Source of the DNA: Planctomycetota bacterium
GTDB lineage: Bacteria > Planctomycetota > Planctomycetia > Pirellulales > Thermoguttaceae
Reading direction: 5' to 3'
Assembly (NCBI GenBank): GCA_023397045.1
Contig: JAEWUR010000085.1
Span: 1-5,245, forward strand
Length of the DNA stretch: 5,245 bases
The number at the start of each line of letters is the position of its first letter. The first letter of the stretch is position 1. This document shows, piece after piece, positions 1 through 5,245 of the stretch. The position numbers and the translations under genes were made by a program. The notes beneath the pieces were generated by a model. That model did not search any database. It saw only the letters and a list, made by a program, of their open reading frames with translations, and was not told the DNA's origin.

Positions 1-1
1 C

Positions 2-1249
2 GGCAGCGTGCGAGGGAGTCGCGTGGCGCTTCGGCTCCATCCGGCCCAGGCGATGCGGCCTGCTCCGCCGCGCAGCGGAGGCGCGGTATTTCTCGAACAT
101 TTCGGCCGGCTGTGGCGGACGCTCGGGTCGGGCTGGCGGATGGTTCTACGCAACGTCTTGCGGAGCCGATTCCGAACGGCCGCCTGCATTTTCGCCGCCG
201 CGATGGGCGCCAGCTTGCTGGTCAATGGGTTCATGATGAAACTGTCCATCGACCATCTGGTCGATTTCCAATTCGAGCGCGTGATGCGAAGCGACGTCGA
301 CCTGACGTTCAAAGATGAGCACGACCGGAGCGCTCTCTCGGAGGCGGCCGCGCTGCCGGGCGTCGACCATGCCGAGCCCGTGCTGAACATCGCGTGCAAT
401 TTCATCAACGGCCCGCATCGTAAGAAGGGCTCGATCACCGGCTTGACGGCCGGCGCGACGTTGACCATCCCGCGCGATGTCGACGGCCTGCCGATCCATA
501 TCCCGGCGCATGGCGTGGTGGTCAATCGCACGCTGGCCGACGCGATGCACGTCGGACCGGGCGACCGGCTTGGGTTTCAGCCGATCAAAGGGCAACGCCG
601 TTTGCAATACGTTCCGATCACGGCCATCGCCGACAGCTATCTCGGGACGGCCGTCTATGCCGACATCGGCTACCTCAGCCGTCTGGTTGACGAAGAACTG
701 GCGCTCAACGGCGTTCAGTTGACGACCGATCGGACCGCGGAGAACCGGGCCGAACTCTATCGGCAGTTGAAGCAGATGCCGGCGCTGCAGACCATTTCGG
801 TCCGGGTGAACACGATCCGCAGCCTCAAGGAAACGGTTCTGAACAACCAGGAGATCATCGTCGGACTGATCACGCTGTTTGCCGGCATCATGTTTTTCGG
901 GAGCATTTTGAATGCCTCGCTGGTGAGCCTGGCCGAACGGCAACGCGAAGTGGCCACGCTCCAGGTGCTCGGATACGGTCCTTGGGAGGTTGGCAGCCTT
1001 CTGCTGCGCGAAAGCATGATTACGACGATCGTCGGCACGGCGCTCGGGATGCCGCTGGGCTATGCCCTGACCGCCGTCGTCGCGGCCGAATATTCCAGCG
1101 ACCTTTTTCGGATGCCTGTGATTACCTCGACCGGTTTGTGGGTGCTAACCTTGTTATGTGCCATCGCCTTCGGATTGCTGACCCATTTGTTCGTGCAGCG
1201 GGCGGTCAGCACGATGGATTGGCTCGATGCCTTGAAGACTCAGGAATAA
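2..1249 (+). CDS. ABC transporter permease, FtsX/MacB family (5'-truncated, C-terminal half)
   Basis: This is an inner-membrane subunit of an ABC exporter of the FtsX/MacB/LolC type, which couples ATP hydrolysis in the cytoplasm to movement of substrate at the periplasmic face. Numbering from the GTG at position 8, a linker with HPAQAMRP (11-18) and a basic amphipathic stretch (31-57) lead into a membrane segment (about 58-78). A periplasmic domain (about 80-275) follows, then three membrane segments (about 283-305, 334-358, 375-396). The stretch ERQREVATLQVLG (310-322) is the typical FtsX-domain cytoplasmic loop. The HPAQAMRP linker normally joins the two halves of an 800-residue double-FtsX permease, and the frame is open to the window edge, so the GTG at 8 is probably internal and the first half lies upstream. 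The stop is 6 nt before the next gene, which suggests an operon. Family is confident; substrate is unknown. Confidence 0.9.
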   Translation, partial: GSVRGSRVALRLHPAQAMRPAPPRSGGAVFLEHFGRLWRTLGSGWRMVLRNVLRSRFRTAACIFAAAMGASLLVNGFMMKLSIDHLVDFQFERVMRSDVDLTFKDEHDRSALSEAAALPGVDHAEPVLNIACNFINGPHRKKGSITGLTAGATLTIPRDVDGLPIHIPAHGVVVNRTLADAMHVGPGDRLGFQPIKGQRRLQYVPITAIADSYLGTAVYADIGYLSRLVDEELALNGVQLTTDRTAENRAELYRQLKQMPALQTISVRVNTIRSLKETVLNNQEIIVGLITLFAGIMFFGSILNASLVSLAERQREVATLQVLGYGPWEVGSLLLRESMITTIVGTALGMPLGYALTAVVAAEYSSDLFRMPVITSTGLWVLTLLCAIAFGLLTHLFVQRAVSTMDWLDALKTQE

Positions 1250-1255
1250 CAGAAG

Positions 1256-2200
1256 ATGTTGCGTTGGATGATTTTGGCATTGTTGATAACCGCCGACGTT
1301 GTCGGGTGCATCGCGACGGGAATGACCGTGTCGGGCTTCATCAGCCCGGCGATCAGTCTGGCGATCATCGGGGCGGCGGCCTACTATTTTCGTCGCGAGG
1401 AGAACTTTTTGCTGTGCCTCAGCGCTTTGGTGCAAATGGTCCTCTTCTCGATGTCGTTCATCGTGTTGACGTATCTCGGCGCGAAACTTGCCTATCCGTT
1501 GTGGGACAGGCAGTTTGCCGCATGGGACGTCGCGCTGGGCTGCGATCTGCCCGCATTGAAAGCCTGGCTGGCCGTGCATCCTCGGATCGACCGTGCGTTG
1601 GTGGTCGCCTACAATTCGCTGCTGCCTCAGACGGCCCTGGTCATCATTGTCCTGGGTTTTCGCAACGAGCGGAAGTTGCTCGAAACGTTTATCCTTCGCA
1701 TGATGATCGCGGCGATGATCGCCTATATGTTTTTCGTGTGGATGCCGGCCGAGGGACCGTCCGGAGCGCTCGGCATCACGCCGCCGGGATGGGGCGAGTC
1801 TCGGTATATCGAACACGTGCGAGCGTTGCGGGCGGGTGAGTTCCACCACTTCAACTTCGCCGAGGGGCAAGGACTGATTACCTTCCCGTCGTTTCACGCG
1901 GTTTGGGCGATCTTTCTCTTTCTCGCCATGCGGAAGTATCGTTATTGGAACGTGGCGTTCGCTTTGCTCGAAGTGGCCGTGATTATTTCCACGGTCACGG
2001 CCGGCGGGCACTATTTCGTCGACGTGCCGGCCGGTTTCGCATTGGCGGCCGCGGTCTGCTGGCTCACTTCCGAAAAAACCGAAGAACTTCCCCTTTTTGA
2101 CGCTTGCCCTGTCAATGACCCCCCGGCCGACCAACGGGAGGCCGGAAATAAGACCAATTCGGTCAAATGGCCGGTTCATTATCCAAGCACACATCAATAG
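1256..2200 (+). CDS. PAP2-superfamily membrane phosphatase/phosphotransferase (Aur1-like, PAP2_3 type)
   Basis: A 314-residue integral membrane protein with roughly seven or eight hydrophobic segments (about 4-24, 27-44, 51-76, 123-135, 146-163, 214-225, 231-249, 255-271). Two acid-phosphatase motifs are visible: FPSFHA (210-215, H214) and TAGGHYFVDV (248-257, H252 and D256). In this superfamily the two histidines and the aspartate form the catalytic triad acting on lipid phosphates, isoprenoid pyrophosphates or, in Aur1/Ipt1-like members, inositol-phosphate transfer to sphingolipids. PSFH in place of PSGH, and GGHYFVDV without the preceding SR, fit the Aur1-like branch. The last 43 residues are hydrophilic and proline-rich, an apparent extension. 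ATG 1256 is chosen because it lies 6 nt after the permease stop with AGGA at 1242-1245 as a modest ribosome site. Its place between a permease and its adaptor suggests a linked envelope-lipid role; the substrate cannot be told. Confidence 0.85.
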   Translation: MLRWMILALLITADVVGCIATGMTVSGFISPAISLAIIGAAAYYFRREENFLLCLSALVQMVLFSMSFIVLTYLGAKLAYPLWDRQFAAWDVALGCDLPALKAWLAVHPRIDRALVVAYNSLLPQTALVIIVLGFRNERKLLETFILRMMIAAMIAYMFFVWMPAEGPSGALGITPPGWGESRYIEHVRALRAGEFHHFNFAEGQGLITFPSFHAVWAIFLFLAMRKYRYWNVAFALLEVAVIISTVTAGGHYFVDVPAGFALAAAVCWLTSEKTEELPLFDACPVNDPPADQREAGNKTNSVKWPVHYPSTHQ

Positions 2201-2221
2201 TTCCGCGAGTCCTGCATTGTC

Positions 2222-3580
2222 ATGAAAACCAAACACTGGACCATCGTCGTCATTGTGCTGCTGGGGTTGTTGCTGGCCTACGCCCTTTTCGGCGGATTTT
2301 CGTCGGGCGTGCCGGTCGAATCGGCCAAAGCGAAAATCGGGCCGATCCGCGAGTTCATCGACGAGCAGGCGAAGACCCGACTGCCCGAAACCTATCTGAT
2401 CACGATGCCGATCACAGGCCGGATCGAAGCGATTTCGTTGGTCGAAGGCACGCCGGTGAAGAAAGATCAGGTCGTTGCGCAGATCATGCCGCGCGACCTG
2501 GAACTGGCCGTCGAAGAGGCTCGCGCCGTCGTCGAGCGACTCACGGCGAGCATCCAAGAAAACGCCGACGTCAACGTCGAGGAGACGGCCTACAAGCAGG
2601 CACTGCAATTCGTGAAGTCGACCGTGGCGACCGTTCAGGCGGCGGCCGAGCGCGTCACCGCCGGCAAGGCGAAACTCGAATATGCCAATCGCGATCTGGC
2701 ACGTGTGCGGCAACTTGCGACAACCGCGGCTCGAACGCAAGACGATCTGGACCAGGCAGCCCTGGCCCAAGTGCAGAGCGACGTCGATTACAAGCAAGAC
2801 CAACTCGTTCATGCGGCGATGGTCGCCATGGGAGCGGCCACCGATCTGACGCCGATCATGGTGCGGCAATATATCGTGCGAAAGGGACTCAGCGGCGCGG
2901 TGCTCGAACATCAGAAGGTCGAGGCCGAGGCCCGATTGCAGGAGATGTTGCAGGAACAGCAGCGAGGCACCATGCGCAGCCCAGTCGACGGCGTCATACT
3001 CGATCGGTTGATCAGCAACGAACGCTACCTGAACGCCGGTACGGCGCTGCTGGAAATCGGACGCCTCGAAGACTTGGAGGTCGAAGCCGATGTCCTGAGC
3101 CTCGACGTCGTGGCGGCCAAGGTTGGCGATCAGGTCGAGATCTACGGCCCGGCCATCGGACGGCCGGCAGCCCGGGGCATTGTCAAACGCATCTACCCGG
3201 CGGGCTTCACCAAAATCAGCTCGCTCGGGGTCGAGCAGCAACGGGTCAAGGTCATCGTCGGATTCGAGGAAGGCGAATTGTCGCGTCTGCTGAGCGACCG
3301 CCGTCTTGGCGTCGGTTATCGGGTGCGCGTGCGCATCTTCACGGCCGACCGGTCGAAGGCCGTCTTGGTTCCCCGGTCGGCGTTGTTTCGCGCGGCCGAC
3401 AATCGCTGGCAGGTTTTTGCCGTTCGCGGCGGCCTTGCCCGGCTCCAAACCGTCGACGTTGGATTGATGAACGACGAGCAGGACGAGATCACCAAGGGCA
3501 TTGCGGAAGGCGAACCGGTGATTCTTGCCCCGGAAAGCAGTTTGACCGACGGGACTCGGGTTTCCCTCGGCGACAATTGA
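2222..3580 (+). CDS. HlyD/MacA-family periplasmic adaptor subunit of an efflux system
   Basis: A 452-residue membrane-fusion protein, expected to bridge the inner-membrane permease to an outer-membrane component across the periplasm. An N-terminal membrane anchor (about 6-25, no lipobox or clear cleavage site) is followed by the first half of a biotinyl-lipoyl-like domain (MPITGRIEAISLVEGTPVKK, 62-81). A long helical hairpin region, rich in A, E, Q and R, spans about 92-248. The second lipoyl half is at 250-280 (MRSPVDGVILDR at 251-262) and beta-barrel/membrane-proximal domains follow (about 285-450). FTKISSLGVEQQRVKV (329-344) is typical of HlyD/MacA-like adaptors. ATG 2222 gives the natural anchor, but no good Shine-Dalgarno precedes it; translation may depend on coupling to the gene 21 nt upstream. 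Adaptors are more often encoded before their permease, so this order is less common. Family is confident; the transported substrate is unknown. Confidence 0.9.
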   Translation: MKTKHWTIVVIVLLGLLLAYALFGGFSSGVPVESAKAKIGPIREFIDEQAKTRLPETYLITMPITGRIEAISLVEGTPVKKDQVVAQIMPRDLELAVEEARAVVERLTASIQENADVNVEETAYKQALQFVKSTVATVQAAAERVTAGKAKLEYANRDLARVRQLATTAARTQDDLDQAALAQVQSDVDYKQDQLVHAAMVAMGAATDLTPIMVRQYIVRKGLSGAVLEHQKVEAEARLQEMLQEQQRGTMRSPVDGVILDRLISNERYLNAGTALLEIGRLEDLEVEADVLSLDVVAAKVGDQVEIYGPAIGRPAARGIVKRIYPAGFTKISSLGVEQQRVKVIVGFEEGELSRLLSDRRLGVGYRVRVRIFTADRSKAVLVPRSALFRAADNRWQVFAVRGGLARLQTVDVGLMNDEQDEITKGIAEGEPVILAPESSLTDGTRVSLGDN

Positions 3581-3606
3581 CGGGTGAATATCGAGGTTCG
3601 GAATCG

Positions 3607-3653
3607 TAGCCCGAAGCGTAAGCGAGGCTGTCCTTAGCTTACTCTTCGGGTTA
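3607..3653. repeat. REP-like imperfect inverted repeat / hairpin behind the adaptor gene
   Basis: The left arm 3607-3627 (core CCCGAAGCGTAAGC) and right arm 3632-3653 are near-complementary. By hand they form about 20 pairs, including two G-T wobbles, with one C-T mismatch (3617/3643) and one bulged base (3636), closed by the 4-nt loop CTGT. The hairpin begins 26 nt after the adaptor stop codon. No T-run follows it, so it is not a classical intrinsic terminator. It could still protect the 3' end of the operon mRNA or stop transcription in both directions. From memory, closely similar TAGCCCGAAGCG-type sequences recur in intergenic regions of Pirellulales genomes, which would make this a dispersed REP-like element; only one copy is visible here. 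Confidence 0.7.
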
Positions 3654-3733
3654 CCATGTTCCGTCCATTCGTGAACCCGAATCGGACAGACACCAGGTTG
3701 TTTTAGGTGGGTCGTCTACACTCGAAAGTATGC

Positions 3734-3762
3734 TTGCCAAATCGCCCAACCTTTCTTATATA
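3734..3762 (+). promoter_or_regulatory. Candidate sigma70-type promoter for the aspartic protease gene
   Basis: TTGCCA (3734-3739, five of six bases of TTGACA) is separated by 17 nt from TATATA (3757-3762), an optimal spacing for a housekeeping promoter. The -10 element lies inside a perfect 12-nt palindrome CTTATATATAAG (3755-3766), which could also be an operator. Transcription would start near 3769, giving a leader of about 155 nt before ATG 3925. This is assigned by pattern only, and planctomycete promoters are poorly characterised. Confidence 0.5.
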
Positions 3763-3812
3763 TAAGGGTGGCCCGGACACTCCGACTCCCAGAATCGCGG
3801 AATCTTATTTAG

Positions 3813-3842
3813 GACGGCGTTTCCGGTCGTTTTTTTCTTTTT
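3813..3842 (+). terminator. Possible weak intrinsic terminator/attenuator in the leader
   Basis: A short stem (GACGG 3813-3817 with CCGGTC 3823-3828, one bulged G at 3825, loop CGTTT) is followed within two bases by TTTTTTTCTTTTT (3830-3842). The arrangement resembles an intrinsic terminator, but the five-pair bulged stem is weak. It lies downstream of the candidate promoter, so if functional it would act as an attenuator for the protease gene. The pyrimidine tract could instead be a protein-binding or translation-enhancing site. Confidence 0.3.
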
Positions 3843-3913
3843 CGGAACAGGCAGCGTTAACGCATTCGGCCAAAGACGGCTCTAGCTAAAAAAGAGTCGA
3901 CCTGAGCGCCGAA

Positions 3914-3920
3914 GGGAGGT
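3914..3920 (+). promoter_or_regulatory. Ribosome binding site fixing the start of the aspartic protease gene
   Basis: GGGAGGT at 3914-3920 is a strong Shine-Dalgarno match ending 4 nt before ATG 3925. It decides against the in-frame GTG at 3919, which overlaps it. An in-frame TAG at 3883-3885 closes the frame upstream, so no much longer start is possible. Confidence 0.8.
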
Positions 3921-3924
3921 GCGC

Positions 3925-5245
3925 ATGAAGCGGTCTTTGGTTCCCGTCCTGCTGACGGGTGTTCTGGCGATTTTCCTGGGCGTTTCCACGGCCAATGCTC
4001 AGAAGATCACAGTTGATCTGATACCCGAGGTCGACATCATCGGCGACCAGATCTCGGTTGTTCAGGGGCACTTTCTGCCCGGACAAACCGCCGACATCGC
4101 GTCATGGACCCTCGATTCGATTTTTGACACGGGGGCCTCGGTCGTAACGCTCAGCTATACCGATCAGTCAATGTTTGCCTTGGGGCTCGGCACTCCGGCG
4201 CCGATCGTGAATCCCGGCGGCGCTATCGCCGACGGCGTCAATGGCCAGGTCATCGGCGACGTCTCCGGTCCGGTCTCCGTCATCTCTTACGGCATCGGGG
4301 AATATCTGTATGACGATCCGGCTGGCATGGTCCTGCCAAATCGCAACATTATCGGCGCCGCGAGCACGGCGACGCCGGCCATCGTCGACAACATCCATAT
4401 GTTCGTCGGCGCGGAAAACGGCAGCGAGAGCCTGCCGTCGATCTCGGGCACGCCCATGCTGCTGGCTCCAACCGGCCAAACAGCCGGACGAGCCGCCTAC
4501 GTCAACATGGGAATGACAATCGACCTCAAAGACATGTTCCCCGATATCATCACCGAATCGCTGTTGTATCGCATCCCGGAACTCGAATATGTCAGTCCCA
4601 CGGCATCGCTGACGACGCCGGCCGCCGGAAGCAATTTGAGCAATCCGATTCGTATCCCCTTGGCCATGATCGGCGAAAACAATCACGCGACGAATCCCGG
4701 CGCCGACGTGACGGTCGCGCCCAATCCGTTCGTGCCGACCCTGCAAATGGCCATGAAAACGGAATCGGGAGAGACGTTGCAGAGCGCGCCGGGCAACAAT
4801 TTCCTGTTCGACACCGGCGCGATGATGTCCATCATATCGACCAGCATGGCGCAATCGCTGGGCCTGAATTTGAACGCGCCCGAGTTCACGTTGGCCGTTG
4901 CCGGCGCCGCGGGACAAGCGATCGACCTGAACGGCTACACGGTCTCTTCGATCAACATTCCCGGGGCCGACGGGACCAGTTTGGAGATCACGAATGCCCC
5001 GTTCTTCGTCTATGACCTTGGCGGCGGCATCGACGGCATCCTCGGCATGAACCTGTTCAATACGGCCGAGGAAATGCTCTACAACCCTTACGATCCCGAA
5101 GGGGCATCCCTCCAGTTGATCTTCGACACCGCCGCGAGGGATGTCTCGGGGGATTTATTTGATCCGAACCCCTATACCTACTCGGCCGACAGCATCTTGA
5201 AGGGCGAGGTCGATTCGATCCTGTCCGTCTCCGCGCCGCTGGACG
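3925..5245 (+). CDS. Exported two-lobed retropepsin-like aspartic protease (3'-truncated)
   Basis: The frame stays open to the window end (440 complete codons, no stop), so the C-terminus is missing. Residues 1-25 form a classical signal peptide: K2-R3, a hydrophobic core at 5-20, and a probable cut after A23-N24-A25. Two aspartic-protease motifs follow: FDTGASVVTLS (D68-T69-G70-A71) and FDTGAMMSIIS (D296-T297-G298-A299). The second is followed by SMAQSLGL and, about 75 residues on, GILGMNLF (371-378), the usual retropepsin order of DTGA then hydrophobic-hydrophobic-Gly. The first lobe has only a degenerate counterpart (ISGTPML, 173-179). In this fold two DTG motifs, from a dimer or from two lobes of one chain, form one active site; here both are in one chain, as in pepsin. 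About 60 residues follow the second lobe and could lead to a sorting signal or anchor outside the window. Targets are unknown. It has its own promoter candidate and strong ribosome site, so it is probably separate from the transporter operon. Confidence 0.8.
   Translation, partial: MKRSLVPVLLTGVLAIFLGVSTANAQKITVDLIPEVDIIGDQISVVQGHFLPGQTADIASWTLDSIFDTGASVVTLSYTDQSMFALGLGTPAPIVNPGGAIADGVNGQVIGDVSGPVSVISYGIGEYLYDDPAGMVLPNRNIIGAASTATPAIVDNIHMFVGAENGSESLPSISGTPMLLAPTGQTAGRAAYVNMGMTIDLKDMFPDIITESLLYRIPELEYVSPTASLTTPAAGSNLSNPIRIPLAMIGENNHATNPGADVTVAPNPFVPTLQMAMKTESGETLQSAPGNNFLFDTGAMMSIISTSMAQSLGLNLNAPEFTLAVAGAAGQAIDLNGYTVSSINIPGADGTSLEITNAPFFVYDLGGGIDGILGMNLFNTAEEMLYNPYDPEGASLQLIFDTAARDVSGDLFDPNPYTYSADSILKGEVDSILSVSAPLD

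Larger units (their letters stand above)
3581..3924. other. Intergenic region between the transporter operon and the aspartic protease gene
   Basis: This 344-nt stretch contains no convincing gene. A 60-codon frame starting at GTG 3707 has no ribosome site and no recognisable protein character, and it overlaps the promoter. The region is visibly more AT-rich than the flanking genes between about 3750 and 3890. It contains a long imperfect hairpin (3607-3653), a promoter candidate (3734-3762), a stem with a T-tract (3813-3842), a perfect 10-nt palindrome GCGTTAACGC (3854-3863) and a strong ribosome binding site (3914-3920). Confidence 0.85.

Noticed and set aside
8..10. GTG at position 8 as the true start of the permease
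   Set aside because: The frame is open to the window edge and the residues just after it match the inter-half linker of double-FtsX permeases, so the gene very probably begins upstream.
982..1839. A 285-codon plus-strand frame across the permease-PAP2 junction
   Set aside because: It is an out-of-frame reading of two genes with clear family motifs, and its protein shows no coherent domain.
1154..3448. A 764-codon open frame on the minus strand
   Set aside because: It lies opposite two well-recognised genes (PAP2 and HlyD). Its protein is rich in Arg, His, Asp and Gln with no domain or membrane pattern, as expected for the antisense shadow of GC-rich codons.
2167..3609. A 480-codon plus-strand frame overlapping the HlyD adaptor
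   Set aside because: Its product is extremely Arg/Gly-rich and low in hydrophobics, with no recognisable domains; it is an out-of-frame shadow of the adaptor gene at 2222-3580.
3607..3653. The hairpin as a CRISPR repeat or tRNA-like element
   Set aside because: There is only one copy, with no spacers and no cloverleaf; it is a simple imperfect inverted repeat.
3707..3889. A 60-codon plus-strand frame starting with GTG in the intergenic region
   Set aside because: It has no Shine-Dalgarno sequence, overlaps the candidate promoter and T-tract, and its protein has no recognisable pattern.
4168..4917. A 249-codon minus-strand frame opposite the aspartic protease
   Set aside because: The plus strand has a signal peptide, a strong ribosome site and two DTGA motifs; the minus-strand product is Arg/Asp/His-rich without domains and is a shadow.

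Overview
The window looks like a GC-rich bacterial chromosome segment, most likely from a planctomycete (Pirellulales-like). This rests on protein style, on the TAGCCCGAAGCGTAAGCGAGG-type hairpin in the intergenic region, which I recall as recurrent in such genomes, and on an exported protein of the large-secretome kind. The taxonomic call is an inference, not a search result. All four genes lie on the + strand.

Positions 2-3580 hold three tightly packed genes that look like one transcription unit. They are the C-terminal half of an FtsX/MacB-type ABC transporter permease (cut by the window start), a PAP2-type membrane phosphatase/phosphotransferase of the Aur1-like branch, and a HlyD/MacA-type periplasmic adaptor. 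The gaps are 6 and 21 nt. The permease and adaptor are the usual inner-membrane and periplasmic parts of an ABC efflux or lipid/lipoprotein export machine. The ATPase and the first permease half should lie upstream. The PAP2 gene sitting between them suggests a link to lipid or isoprenoid-phosphate chemistry.

Positions 3581-3924 are non-coding. They hold a long imperfect hairpin just behind the adaptor gene (3607-3653), a good sigma70-like promoter with a palindromic TATA core (3734-3762), a weak stem followed by a T-rich tract (3813-3842), a 10-nt perfect palindrome (3854-3863) and a strong Shine-Dalgarno sequence (3914-3920).

From 3925 to the window end runs an open frame with a signal peptide and no stop. 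It carries two retropepsin-type DTGA motifs (D68 and D296) and a downstream ILG motif. It looks like an exported, two-lobed aspartic protease, a single-chain 'double retropepsin', whose C-terminus lies outside the window. This is the most interesting object here. I found no RNA genes, CRISPR arrays, insertion sequences or phage genes.
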